A stretch of 64,000 nt of DNA from Cohnella caldifontis (GTDB taxonomy: Bacteria; Bacillota; Bacilli; Paenibacillales; Paenibacillaceae): NCBI RefSeq assembly GCF_029360585.1, contig NZ_JAQZSJ010000001.1:248001-312000 (forward strand), read 5' to 3'. The stretch's first letter is position 1; the number at the start of each line of letters is the position of its first letter. The position numbers and the translations under genes are program-made. Of the stretch, positions 16,457 through 24,588 are shown one piece after another. The notes below the pieces were generated by a model. The model had not been told where the DNA came from. It made no database searches and worked only from the letters and a program-made list of their open reading frames with translations.

Positions 16457-16498
16457 ACCTTCCCCGCCTTTCCCTGGGAATAGTATGGCCTTTTGGTG
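16443..16498 (-). promoter_or_regulatory. 16-bp perfect hairpin covering the ytfI start codon
   Basis: CACCAAAAGGCCATAC (16443-16458 plus strand) is the exact reverse complement of GTATGGCCTTTTGGTG (16483-16498), around a 24-nt loop. In the ytfI mRNA the ATG (16456-16454) is buried in the second arm, while the Gly-rich ribosome binding site is in the loop. There is no T run on either strand, so it is not a normal terminator for scpB, which ends 25 bp upstream. Confidence 0.75.
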
Positions 16499-16522
16499 CG
16501 GCTTCATTCGATTGACCGTTCT

Positions 16523-17140
16523 TCAAACGTCTTCCAATTCCCTCTGCATGTCTTCCAGGGACAGCTGCCGTCCTTCGATCCGCTCGAACAGCATTTTCGT
16601 CCGTTCTTCCAGGTCTTCGTCGTCTTCGGACGCGACCGGATCCGGCAGCTGATCCAGGCTGGATAGACCGAAATAATCGAGGAACGCCTTCGTCGTTCCG
16701 TACAGGATCGGACGGCCGAGGGCGTCCGCCCGGCCGACTTCCTCGATCAGATCTTTGGCGACCAGGGTGTGGAGAGCCCGATCGGCTTTCACCCCGCGGA
16801 TTTCCTCGATCTCGATGCGGGTGATCGGCTGCCGGTAGGCGATGATGGACAGCGTCTCGATCGCCGCTTGGGACAGCGCCGCGCGCGCGGGCGAGTACGC
16901 CAGCTTCTCGAAGTACGGCGCGTGTTCAGGCGCGGTCGTCAGCCGGTAGCCTCCGGCCGTCTCGGCGATCCGCAGCCCGCGCCCGTCCCGGACGAAATCC
17001 TGTTTCAGGTCGCTCAGCACGGCGAGCACGACTTCGGGATCCATCTCCACGACTTCCGCGATCGCCTTGACGCTGAGCCCCTCTTCTCCCGAAACGAACA
17101 GCAGCCCCTCAAGTACCGACTTCAACGTCGAATAGTCCAT
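16523..17140 (-). CDS. scpB: Segregation and condensation protein B
   Basis: A 205-residue partner of ScpA and Smc in the condensin that compacts and segregates the chromosome. It consists of two winged-helix domains (about 1-75 and 85-160), with typical segments LEGLLFVSGEEGLS and ETLSIIAYRQPITRIEIEEI. The acidic C-terminus is variable in the family. I prefer the ATG at 17140, six bases after GGAGG, over the GTG at 17146. The gene overlaps the end of scpA by 32 bp, implying coupled translation. Confidence 0.95.
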   Translation of the reverse strand: MDYSTLKSVLEGLLFVSGEEGLSVKAIAEVVEMDPEVVLAVLSDLKQDFVRDGRGLRIAETAGGYRLTTAPEHAPYFEKLAYSPARAALSQAAIETLSIIAYRQPITRIEIEEIRGVKADRALHTLVAKDLIEEVGRADALGRPILYGTTKAFLDYFGLSSLDQLPDPVASEDDEDLEERTKMLFERIEGRQLSLEDMQRELEDV

Positions 17141-17897
17141 CGTCACCCTCCTTCCCGGTCCACGTCACCACGATTTCGTCGAACAGGCGGTCCTGGTGGC
17201 ACGTTACCCAACCCTTCCTCATCAGTTCAAGGAGCGCCAGGAACGTCACCACGATTTCCTGCCGGTCGAGCCCGTCGCCGATCATTTGGGAGAACAGGAT
17301 CCGACCCTCCGGCCGGGTTTTCAGCGTGAGGAGAATATCGTTGATGCGGTCCTTCACCGAGATTTCGTCCCGCCGGATCGCCGTCACGCGGTTGCGGCCC
17401 GCCATCCGCCGCATCGCCTTCCGGAACGCGCGGATCAAATCGTCCACGTGAAGCCCCTCAACGGGATTTTCCAGCTTGACCTGCGCGAATTCCGACAGGT
17501 CCGCGGCTTCCCGGGTAAACACCTGGCTCCGCTCCCATTCTTTGTCCCGGAGCTGGGTTGCGGCGGACTTGTATTTCCGGTATTCGATCAGCTTGCGGAT
17601 CAATTCCTCGCGGGGATCCAGTCCCTCGTCCTCGTCCGCGGTCAGCCAAGGCTCCTCCGTCACCGGCGGTTTCGGCAGCAGCAAACGGCTTTTCATGGCT
17701 AGCAGCGTGGCGGCCATGACGAGGAACTCGCTGGTGATATCCAGTTCAAGCTCCTGCATGGCGTCCAGATATTCCAAGTACTGGTCGGTGATCTCGCTAA
17801 TCGAGATATCCTGGATATCGATTTCGGCTTTATCGATCAGATGGAGCAGCAGGTCAAGCGGACCTTCGAACTGCTCCAGCTTGTACAACACCGTCAC
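17109..17897 (-). CDS. scpA: Segregation and condensation protein A
   Basis: A 262-residue kleisin subunit of the Smc-ScpAB complex. The N-terminal kleisin helices contain KLEQFEGPLDLLLHLIDKAE and DISISEITDQYLEYL. The middle is charged, and the C-terminal winged helix ends in TFLALLELMRKGWVTCHQD. Together with ScpB it bridges the Smc heads. GTG start with GAGGGTGAGA upstream. The position between ribH and scpB matches B. subtilis, except that the ribT acetyltransferase gene found there is not present here. Confidence 0.96.
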   Translation of the reverse strand: MTVLYKLEQFEGPLDLLLHLIDKAEIDIQDISISEITDQYLEYLDAMQELELDITSEFLVMAATLLAMKSRLLLPKPPVTEEPWLTADEDEGLDPREELIRKLIEYRKYKSAATQLRDKEWERSQVFTREAADLSEFAQVKLENPVEGLHVDDLIRAFRKAMRRMAGRNRVTAIRRDEISVKDRINDILLTLKTRPEGRILFSQMIGDGLDRQEIVVTFLALLELMRKGWVTCHQDRLFDEIVVTWTGKEGDDGLFDVEVGT

Positions 17898-17950
17898 GCC
17901 GGCGTCTCACCCTCTCAAGCTTCCGCGGGGCAAACCGCCGGCAGAACCGG

Positions 17951-18421
17951 TCAGCCCTTCAGCGCCCGCGTCAAATTCGCCATTTCGATGGCGGAGGCCG
18001 CAGCCTCCCAACCTTTGTTGCCCGCCTTCGTGCCCGCGCGCTCCACGGCCTGCTCGATGCTGTCGGTCGTCAGGATGCCGAAAATGACGGGAATGCCCGT
18101 TTTCAGCCCGATCGCCGCCACGCCTTTGGCCGCTTCGTTGCACACGTAATCGAAGTGCGGCGTAGAGCCGCGGATCACGGCGCCAAGCGTAATGACGGCG
18201 TCGTATTTGCCGCTTTCGGCCATTTTCTGCGCGATCAGCGGAATTTCGAAAGCGCCCGGCACGTAGGCGATTTCGACTTCGTCCTCCCCGGCTCCGTGGC
18301 GTTTCAGCGCGTCCAGCGCGCCGCCCAGCAGCTTCGAGGTAATGAATTCGTTGAATCTCCCCACTACGATACCATATTTTAAACCTTTTGAGACCAAATG
18401 TCCTTCGTAAATTACGCTCAT
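17951..18421 (-). CDS. ribH: 6,7-dimethyl-8-ribityllumazine synthase
   Basis: A 156-residue subunit of the lumazine synthase shell. It condenses 5-amino-6-ribitylaminouracil with 3,4-dihydroxy-2-butanone 4-phosphate, the penultimate riboflavin step. Recognisable motifs: [39 protein letters not shown] and [13 protein letters not shown] chose the ATG at 18421, nine bases after GAGAGG. The ATG at 18430 overlaps the ribBA stop but is too near the binding site. It is the last gene of the rib operon. Confidence 0.96.
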   Translation of the reverse strand: MSVIYEGHLVSKGLKYGIVVGRFNEFITSKLLGGALDALKRHGAGEDEVEIAYVPGAFEIPLIAQKMAESGKYDAVITLGAVIRGSTPHFDYVCNEAAKGVAAIGLKTGIPVIFGILTTDSIEQAVERAGTKAGNKGWEAAASAIEMANLTRALKG

Positions 18422-18426
18422 GTCCT

Positions 18427-19713
18427 TCATCCTCTCTTTGGTTTCGAGCCCACGGGCTCGTTTTGTTCCAGCGATTCCAATTCCGGAAGCTTCTCGGCGT
18501 CTTCGCTGAACGTCAGTAAATGGCCGAGTTTATCCCGCTTGGTGTGCAGGTACCGGGTATTGTCTTCGTTCTCGGGCAGCTGGATCGGCACCCGTTCGAC
18601 GACTTCCAGTCCATAGCCGTCCAACCCTTTGATTTTGCGCGGGTTGTTCGTCATGAGGCGCATTTTCCGCACGCCGAGGTCTTTCAGGATTTGCGCGCCG
18701 ATGCCGTACTCCCGGAGGTCCGGCGCGAAGCCCAGTTTGACGTTCGCCTCGACGGTGTCCAATCCCTGCTCTTGCAGCTGATACGCCCGCAATTTATTCA
18801 GGAGGCCGATGCCGCGCCCTTCCTGCCGCATGTACAGCAGGACCCCGGAGCCCGCTTCCTCGATTTGACGCATCGCCGCTTCGAGCTGGGGGCCGCAATC
18901 GCAGCGGTGCGAGTGGAACACGTCGCCGGTCAGGCATTCCGAATGGACGCGCACGAGCACCGGCCGGTTGCCGTCGATCGTTCCTTTCACGAACGCGATG
19001 TGCTCTTTGGAATCGACCGCGTTCGTGTAGGCGATCGCGCGGAACACGCCGAAATCGGTCGGCATGCGGACGTCCGCTTCGCGTTTGACGAGCTTCTCCT
19101 TCTCGTTGCGGTAACGGATCAGGTCCCGGATCGAGATCAGCTTCAGCCCGTGCCGCTCCTTGAACTCCACCAAGTCCGGCAGCCGGGCCATCGCCCCGTC
19201 TTCCTTGATGACCTCGCAGATGACCGCCGCCGGCGTCGAGCCGCACATCCGGGCCAGATCGACGGCGGCTTCCGTATGGCCCGCCCGGCGGAGCACCCCG
19301 CCCTTCTTGGCGATGAGCGGGAAAATGTGCCCCGGCCGCCGGAAGTCGGACGGCTTCGCCTTCGGATCGATCAGCGCCCGGACCGAATCGGCCCGTTCTT
19401 TCGCGGAGATTCCCGTCGACGTCGAGACGTGGTCGACCGACACGGTAAACGCCGTTCCGTGGTAATCCGTGTTGTGGTTGACCATTGGCGGCAGGTCCAG
19501 TTCCGCCGCGCGTTCCTGGAGAATCGGGACGCAGACGAGCCCGCGGGCTTCCTTGATCATGAAATTGATCACGTCCGGCGTCGCTTTCTCCGCGAGGGCG
19601 ACGAGATCGCCTTCGTTTTCCCGGTCTTCGTCGTCGACCACCACGACGATTTTGCCCCTCATGAGCTCATAGATCGCTTCTTCAATGGGATCGAAAGGCG
19701 CTTTCGTTTCCAT
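18427..19713 (-). CDS. ribBA: Bifunctional DHBP synthase / GTP cyclohydrolase II
   Basis: A 428-residue fusion. Residues 1-205 make 3,4-dihydroxy-2-butanone 4-phosphate from ribulose 5-phosphate ([36 protein letters not shown]). Residues 206-410 are GTP cyclohydrolase II, with the Zn site [17 protein letters not shown] (three Cys) and the GTP site [11 protein letters not shown]. Both feed the riboflavin pathway. The last 25 residues form a charged tail. The gene lies between ribE and ribH, with the ribH start at its stop codon. Confidence 0.97.
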   Translation of the reverse strand: METKAPFDPIEEAIYELMRGKIVVVVDDEDRENEGDLVALAEKATPDVINFMIKEARGLVCVPILQERAAELDLPPMVNHNTDYHGTAFTVSVDHVSTSTGISAKERADSVRALIDPKAKPSDFRRPGHIFPLIAKKGGVLRRAGHTEAAVDLARMCGSTPAAVICEVIKEDGAMARLPDLVEFKERHGLKLISIRDLIRYRNEKEKLVKREADVRMPTDFGVFRAIAYTNAVDSKEHIAFVKGTIDGNRPVLVRVHSECLTGDVFHSHRCDCGPQLEAAMRQIEEAGSGVLLYMRQEGRGIGLLNKLRAYQLQEQGLDTVEANVKLGFAPDLREYGIGAQILKDLGVRKMRLMTNNPRKIKGLDGYGLEVVERVPIQLPENEDNTRYLHTKRDKLGHLLTFSEDAEKLPELESLEQNEPVGSKPKRG

Positions 19714-19735
19714 TTCCGTTTACCCCCTTCTGGGA

Positions 19736-20404
19736 TCAGATCATAAATCCGTTTTCGCGAAGCACGGCTTCCGTCAATCCGCCGCTCCCGCGGTCCGTTT
19801 CCCGGTCCCGCAGGCTGAGCAGGTGATCCACGTATTTGCCTAAAATGTCGTTTTCGATGTTCACCGAGTCTCCCGCGCGTTTGAATTGCAGCGCGGTTTC
19901 CTTGAGCGTGTGCGGAATGATCGAGACGGTGAACTTCCCGGCGGCACGGTCCACGTCGACGACGGTAAGGCTGATGCCGTCCAGCGTCACCGAGCCTTGC
20001 GGTACCACGGTCCGCAGCAACCGCTCCTCCCGGGGCTCGACGGCGAACACGACGGCGTTCGCTTCCGGCGTCCGCGATCGGATGACGCCGACGCCGTCCA
20101 CGTGTCCCTGCACGAGATGCCCGCCGAACCGGCCGCCGGCCATCATCGCCCGCTCCAGATTCACCGGGCTGCCGGGCGCGAGCTCGCTCAAATTCGTGAG
20201 CCGGTACGTTTCGGGCATGACGTCCACGCTGAATAGGCTCCGATCGTATTCGATCACGGTCAGGCACACGCCGTTGACGGCGATGCTGTCTCCCAGCTTC
20301 GCGTCTTCCAGGATCCGATCCGCCGCGATCGTCAGCACCATCGCTTCCCCTTGCCGGCGAACGGAGCGGAGCGTTCCGATTTCTTCGATCAATCCGGTAA
20401 ACAT
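19736..20404 (-). CDS. ribE: Riboflavin synthase, alpha subunit
   Basis: A 222-residue enzyme joining two lumazines to give riboflavin and the pyrimidine precursor. It is a tandem of two barrel domains. The first begins MFTGLIEEIGTL and contains DSIAVNGVCLTV. The second repeats the pattern with GHLVQGHVDGVG and GSVTLDGISLTVVDV. I place the start at the ATG of MFTGLIEEIG (20404), the conserved N-terminus, seven bases after AAGGCGGGA. ATG at 20410 would add two residues. It is preceded by ribD with 2 bp spacing. Confidence 0.96.
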   Translation of the reverse strand: MFTGLIEEIGTLRSVRRQGEAMVLTIAADRILEDAKLGDSIAVNGVCLTVIEYDRSLFSVDVMPETYRLTNLSELAPGSPVNLERAMMAGGRFGGHLVQGHVDGVGVIRSRTPEANAVVFAVEPREERLLRTVVPQGSVTLDGISLTVVDVDRAAGKFTVSIIPHTLKETALQFKRAGDSVNIENDILGKYVDHLLSLRDRETDRGSGGLTEAVLRENGFMI

Positions 20405-20406
20405 TT

Positions 20407-21531
20407 TCATTCCCGCCTTTCCTCGCCGCCGGCTGCCGCCGGTTCGGGATAACCGGCGACGCACCAATCGTCTCCATAGCGCTCGATCGAGATCCGGGAC
20501 AGCCGGATCGCGTCCGACATCCGTTTAGGTCCAAGAAAATCGAAGGCGGAAACGGCACCGTGCGACCCGACGATCTTCCCCGCGTAAAACAGCATCACCT
20601 TGTCGACCAACCCGGCCTGCAGCATCGCGCCGTTCAGCGCGCCGCCGCCTTCCAGCAGGACGGAACCGATCTCGCGCTTGCCCAGCTCCTTCATGGCGGC
20701 CTTCAGGTCGACGCGCTTCCGCTTGCCGCAGCGGATGATTTCCGCCCCCGTTTTGCGCAGCCGTTCTTCGGCCTCGGCGCTGGCCTGCTCGGACGCCAAA
20801 ATCCACGTCGGCGCTTCGCCGTTAAAGATGCGGAGCTCCTCCGGAAGCTGCAGGAAGGAATCGACCACGATCCGGACCGGATTCAAACCGGGCACGGAAA
20901 GACGGGTCGTCAGTTCGGGATCGTCCTGCAGCGCCGTTTCCTTGCCGACCATGATCGCCTGATGGCGATGGCGCAACGTGTGCACCGCCTCCCTCGCTTC
21001 CGGCCCGGTCACCCAGCGGCTGTGGCCGGTATGCGTCGCGATCCGCCCATCCAGCGTCAGCGCCGTCTTGAGCGTAACGAACGGGAGGCCGGCGGTGATG
21101 TACTTCAGGAAAGGCTCGTTGACGGCTTTCGCGCGTTCTTCCAACACTCCGACCGTTGTCTCGATGCCGTGCTCCCGCAGCTTTTTCAGACCGGTGCCCG
21201 CGACGAGCGGATTCGGATCCGACATCGCGACGACGACGCGTTTCACGTTCTCCGCGATTAAACGGTCGCTGCAGGGCGGCGTGCGGCCATGGTGGCTGCA
21301 GGGCTCGAGGGTGACGTATACCGTGGATCCCGCCGCTTCCGAACCGGCCATGTTCAGCGCATGCACCTCGGCGTGCGCTTCCCCCCGGCGAAGGTGGGCG
21401 CCCAAGCCGACGATCCTTCCACGCTTGACGACGACGCAGCCGACGGCGGGATTGATTCCGGTCTGGCCGGCAGCCCCTTCCGCCAATTCCAGCGCCAGCC
21501 GCATGTAGAATTCATCGTTCAGCAGCTCCAA
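20407..21531 (-). CDS. ribD: Bifunctional riboflavin deaminase/reductase RibD
   Basis: A 374-residue enzyme. The N-terminal deaminase (1-145) has the zinc motif with His and Glu in GEAHAEVHAL and Cys in EPCSHHGRTPPC. The C-terminal reductase (150-365) has PFVTLKTALTLDGRIA and SVLLEGGGALNGAML. It carries out the second and third steps of riboflavin synthesis. I place the start at the TTG at 21531, five bases after AGGGGAGGAA, giving MELLNDEFYMRLALE. It is the first gene after the FMN riboswitch and its terminator. Confidence 0.94.
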   Translation of the reverse strand: MELLNDEFYMRLALELAEGAAGQTGINPAVGCVVVKRGRIVGLGAHLRRGEAHAEVHALNMAGSEAAGSTVYVTLEPCSHHGRTPPCSDRLIAENVKRVVVAMSDPNPLVAGTGLKKLREHGIETTVGVLEERAKAVNEPFLKYITAGLPFVTLKTALTLDGRIATHTGHSRWVTGPEAREAVHTLRHRHQAIMVGKETALQDDPELTTRLSVPGLNPVRIVVDSFLQLPEELRIFNGEAPTWILASEQASAEAEERLRKTGAEIIRCGKRKRVDLKAAMKELGKREIGSVLLEGGGALNGAMLQAGLVDKVMLFYAGKIVGSHGAVSAFDFLGPKRMSDAIRLSRISIERYGDDWCVAGYPEPAAAGGEERRE

Positions 21532-21574
21532 TCTCGTTCCTCCCCTATCCCCGGCGTGACCGCACCGGAACATG

Positions 21575-21603
21575 CAAAAAGCCCCCTGTCGCTGTCAGGG
21601 GGC
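21575..21603 (-). terminator. Terminator in the rib leader, upstream of ribD
   Basis: On the minus strand GCCCCCTGACAGCGACAGGG (from 21603) folds as GCCCCCTG / CAGGGGGC and is followed by TTTTT (21580-21576). It lies 44 bp upstream of the ribD start. It is the best candidate for the switchable terminator of the FMN riboswitch, although about 225 nt separate it from the aptamer. Confidence 0.8.
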
Positions 21604-21827
21604 GAAAGTCGCAGCCATCATGGAATCGAACCGTGAACCGCACGGCGCGCACGCCAAATCAGAGCATCCGCCGCGTCGTTTCGAAACGTCCTGGACGGTC
21701 TCTTGAAAGTCGGGCCGATCTGCCGCGGCGAGAATTGTGAAAAAAAAGAACAAATAAAGCCGCCGTTTATGTCCAGCAGACCGGGAACCTCCCATTGGTC
21801 ATGCACCGTGCGCGGTTGTCCGCGCTG

Positions 21828-22020
21828 CGCTTCCTTCTCCCATCCAGACTGTTACTGTCGGTCCCGGAGTTGCACCGGGTCCACCGTCATCCCTGCGCCG
21901 TAAAGCGCGATTGCCGGATGCCGGGTCACGGACTGACGGCATGGGCTCGGATGTCGTCATCGCGGGGCCCGTCGCCGATCACCGCCGGTGGGGAATTGCA
22001 CCCCGCCCCGAAGGCAAGCG
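21828..22020 (-). ncRNA. FMN riboswitch (RFN element)
   Basis: The classical RFN sequence is visible on the minus strand: GGGGCGGGGTGCAATTCCCC and then ACCGGCGGT near the 5' side, and GCAACTCCGGGACCGACAGT, then CAGTCTGGATGGGAGAAG on the 3' side. The closing stem pairs CGCTTgCCTTC (22020-22010) with GAAGGAAGCG (21837-21828), with one bulged base. When FMN is bound the rib operon is expected to be terminated. This operon makes FMN, so the loop is a negative feedback. Confidence 0.96.
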
Positions 22021-22212
22021 ATCTTCATCAAAAATACCGTATCGTAAACGGTAATTTTGAAGGAAATCTTACCACTGCCTCGGCGAAAATGCAAGCGGCA
22101 TGACGAAGGGTTGACGGTTTCTCCCCCTGCAATCCGGCTGCCCGGCGGGTACGGATCCGTACGGAAGCGCACAATAGGAGCGATGGAAGACCGATCATGG
22201 AGGTGTTATCGA

Positions 22213-22389
22213 ATGACCGACAGCCAGCCTCGAAAACAGGTCCCTCCCTCCGCGACTTCAGTCAAGCTTGTCGCGGCCATGCCGGATCAAGACCTTACGC
22301 CGGAAGAAATTCGGGAGATGGCGGAGCACGACGGCTACGCCGGTTCTTGCGGCATTCCGGCCGCGGCGAAGGAGGACAAAGAGTCGTGA
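22213..22389 (+). CDS. Small protein, unknown function
   Basis: A 58-residue protein, MTDSQPRKQVPPSATSVKLV at its start, preceded by GGAGGTG ten bases upstream of the ATG. The middle is acidic (PDQDLTPEEIREMAEHDGYA), and it ends GSCGIPAAAKEDKES. It is hydrophilic with no TM segment and one Cys. Its stop overlaps the GTG of the next small gene, so the two are probably made together. I do not recognise a family. It is divergent from the riboflavin operon. Confidence 0.6.
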   Translation: MTDSQPRKQVPPSATSVKLVAAMPDQDLTPEEIREMAEHDGYAGSCGIPAAAKEDKES

Positions 22390-22541
22390 AGAGAAAAGGC
22401 AATCGACGGAACGAACCGACTTTGGCGCCGGGCATGGATACCCATCGATCGCTCGAGGAGGAGCCGACGCCCGCGGAGCGCAGCCGCGGCGACGTGACGG
22501 AGGTTACCCGGCTTTATCTGGACCGCACTCCGGAAGATTAA
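22386..22541 (+). CDS. Small protein, unknown function (second of an overlapping pair)
   Basis: A 51-residue protein starting at a GTG (22386) that follows AAGGAGGACAAAGAGTC and overlaps the upstream stop by 4 bp (GTGA). It is very hydrophilic: a basic N-terminus (VKRKGNRRNEP) and an acidic middle (SLEEEPTPAERSRGDVTEV), ending LYLDRTPED. No family recognised. Two strong ribosome binding sites in a row and the overlap support real translation. A terminator follows 27 bp later. Confidence 0.6.
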   Translation: MKRKGNRRNEPTLAPGMDTHRSLEEEPTPAERSRGDVTEVTRLYLDRTPED

Positions 22542-22567
22542 ACGGAGGCGGACGGTTCTTCCGAGCG

Positions 22568-22615
22568 AAAAAAATCGCCCGATCCCGGCAATCCGCCTGG
22601 GACGGGCGATTTTTC
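22568..22615. terminator. Bidirectional terminator between the small-gene pair and ppiB
   Basis: ATCGCCCG (22574-22581) pairs with CGGGCGAT (22603-22610), with an inner TCCCGG/CTGGGA partial stem. An A run before and T run after allow it to work on both strands. Confidence 0.85.
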
Positions 22616-22618
22616 CAT

Positions 22619-23044
22619 TCAGCTGACCCGGATCTGCGCCATTTTGTCGCGGCCGCGGAACTCGTCTACGTGCTCCATGCCCGACACGACTTTGCCGAAC
22701 ACGGTGTGCACGCCGTCCAGATGCGGCTGCGGGGCATAGCAGATGTAGAACTGGCTGCCGCCCGTGTTCGGGCCGCGGTGCGCCATCGCCAACGATCCGC
22801 GCTCGTGCTTGTTGGGGTTGATTTCGCAATCGATCTCGTAGCCCGGACCGCCCGTGCCATTGCCGTTCGGGCAGCCGCCTTGGGCGACGAATCCCGGGAT
22901 GACGCGGTGGAACGTGAGGCCGTCATAGAAACCCGAGTTGGCGAGTTTCTCGAAGTTGGCCACCGTATTCGGCGCATCCTGGTCGAACAGCTCCAATTTG
23001 ATTTCCTGACCGTTCTCCAACGTGATCACGGCTTGTTTGCTCAT
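22619..23044 (-). CDS. ppiB: Peptidyl-prolyl cis-trans isomerase, cyclophilin type
   Basis: A 141-residue cytosolic cyclophilin that speeds proline isomerisation during folding. Motifs: [20 protein letters not shown] (catalytic Arg and Phe region), [19 protein letters not shown], and the [13 protein letters not shown] segment. The length is normal for bacterial cytosolic cyclophilins and there is no signal peptide. It lies downstream of lysA, separated by a hairpin, as in B. subtilis. Confidence 0.96.
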   Translation of the reverse strand: MSKQAVITLENGQEIKLELFDQDAPNTVANFEKLANSGFYDGLTFHRVIPGFVAQGGCPNGNGTGGPGYEIDCEINPNKHERGSLAMAHRGPNTGGSQFYICYAPQPHLDGVHTVFGKVVSGMEHVDEFRGRDKMAQIRVS

Positions 23045-23069
23045 GGAATCGACTCTCCTTTACGTGACG

Positions 23070-23092
23070 AAAGCGGGCGCATAACGCCCGCT
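23070..23092 (-). terminator. Hairpin after lysA
   Basis: On the minus strand AGCGGGCG-TTATG-CGCCCGCT (23092-23072) is followed by a short TTTCGT. The tail is weak, so some readthrough into ppiB is likely. Confidence 0.55.
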
Positions 23093-23109
23093 CGTCTGCT
23101 GTTTGCATT

Positions 23110-24441
23110 TTACCGCGAAACGGCCTGCTTGCGCAAACGCTCCGGAATCAGATCGTTGCGTACGATATCTTCATGGGATTCGCGCGCCACGACGAGATCG
23201 GCTTTGCCGTCCTTCACGAACACGACGGCCGGCCGGCGGATCCGGTTGTAATTGCTGGCCATGGCGTAGTTGTACGCGCCCGTGCAGAACACGGCCAGCA
23301 GGTCGCCGCTTTGCGCGGCGGGAAGCTTCAGGTCCCAAATGAGCATGTCGCCGCTCTCGCAGGCTTTGCCGGCTACCGAAACGAGCTCGGTCGGCTCCTC
23401 GTTCGCCCGGTTCGCGAGAATCGCTTCGTATTTGGATTCGTACAGCGCCGGACGCGGGTTGTCCGTCATGCCGCCGTTGACGGCGATATACTTGCGGACG
23501 CCCGGAATGTCCTTGCTTGTCCCGATCGTGTACAGCGTCGTGCCGGCGTCGCCGACGATGCTGCGGCCCGGCTCGATCCAGATTTCCGGCAGCGGGTAAT
23601 CGGCGGCCTTGCAGCTGGAAAGGATCGCGCCTGCAATCGCCTGAACGTATTGCCCGACCGGCAGCGGCTTGTCGCCTTCCACGTAGCGGATGCCGAAGCC
23701 GCCGCCCAGGTTGATGACCGAGAACGTCACGCCCAGCTTGTTCCGCGCCTCGATCGCGAACGCGGCCACCTTTTCGACCGCCATGCGGAAGCCTTCGACT
23801 TCGAAAATTTGCGAGCCGATGTGCGAATGGACGCCCAGCAGCTTCAGGTTCGGCTGCGCCATCGCCTGCTCGACCGCGCGGAACGCGGTGCCGTTGCCGA
23901 GGTCGAAGCCGAATTTGGAGTCTTGCTGGCCGGTGGAGATATAGTCGTGCGTGTGGGCTTCGACGCCCGGGGTGATGCGGAGCAGCACTTTAACCTGCTT
24001 GCCCTTCTCCCCCGCGAGCGCGTTCAGCAGCTGCATTTCGACGAAATTGTCGACGACGAAGCAGCCGATGTTCGCGTCGAGCGCCAACTGAATTTCCTCC
24101 GGCGTTTTGTTGTTGCCGTGGAAGTGGATCCGGTCGGCCGGGAATCCGGCTTGCAGCGCGGTATGAAGCTCCCCGTCGGACACGACGTCCAGGCTCATGC
24201 CCTCTTCTTCGGCGAGCCGGCACATCGCCATGACGCAGAACGCTTTGGACGCGTACGCGACCTGAAAGCGAAGTCCGGTTTTGCGGAACGCGTCCATGAA
24301 TTCCCGGGCGCGCTGACGGATGAGCGTCTCATCCATGATGTAGAGCGGCGTGCCGAATTCGGCCGCCAAATCGGTGACGTCGCAGCCCCCGATTTCCAAA
24401 TGTCCCCGATCGTTGATTCGGCTGGTTCCATGCAAAAACAT
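23110..24441 (-). CDS. lysA: Diaminopimelate decarboxylase
   Basis: A 443-residue PLP enzyme that makes L-lysine from meso-diaminopimelate. In spore formers it competes with peptidoglycan and dipicolinate pathways for precursors. The N-terminal barrel has PLP Lys 66 in VAYASKAFCV. Other motifs are HFHGNNKTPEEIQ, GVHSHIGSQI and the Gly-rich phosphate site NLGGGFGIRY. The C-terminal domain has the catalytic Cys in GKACESGDML. The length is typical. Position after the spoVA genes and before ppiB matches B. subtilis. Confidence 0.97.
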   Translation of the reverse strand: MFLHGTSRINDRGHLEIGGCDVTDLAAEFGTPLYIMDETLIRQRAREFMDAFRKTGLRFQVAYASKAFCVMAMCRLAEEEGMSLDVVSDGELHTALQAGFPADRIHFHGNNKTPEEIQLALDANIGCFVVDNFVEMQLLNALAGEKGKQVKVLLRITPGVEAHTHDYISTGQQDSKFGFDLGNGTAFRAVEQAMAQPNLKLLGVHSHIGSQIFEVEGFRMAVEKVAAFAIEARNKLGVTFSVINLGGGFGIRYVEGDKPLPVGQYVQAIAGAILSSCKAADYPLPEIWIEPGRSIVGDAGTTLYTIGTSKDIPGVRKYIAVNGGMTDNPRPALYESKYEAILANRANEEPTELVSVAGKACESGDMLIWDLKLPAAQSGDLLAVFCTGAYNYAMASNYNRIRRPAVVFVKDGKADLVVARESHEDIVRNDLIPERLRKQAVSR

Positions 24442-24588
24442 CGTCTTTTCCCCTTATCCATGGATTCGGATTCTCGTCCCCCATGAGCGAGCGATCCGTG
24501 GCTGTCGCATTTTATCCTAGTATAGCGGAAAAGGCGGGCATGGCAAAATGGAGAATTTACCGGGAAATTTGCATTTGTCCAATGGTGT

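Noticed and set aside
21595-21806. 61-66-codon ORFs in the rib leader
   Set aside because: They lie between the riboswitch and its terminator, contain the leader hairpins and have no family or good ribosome site.
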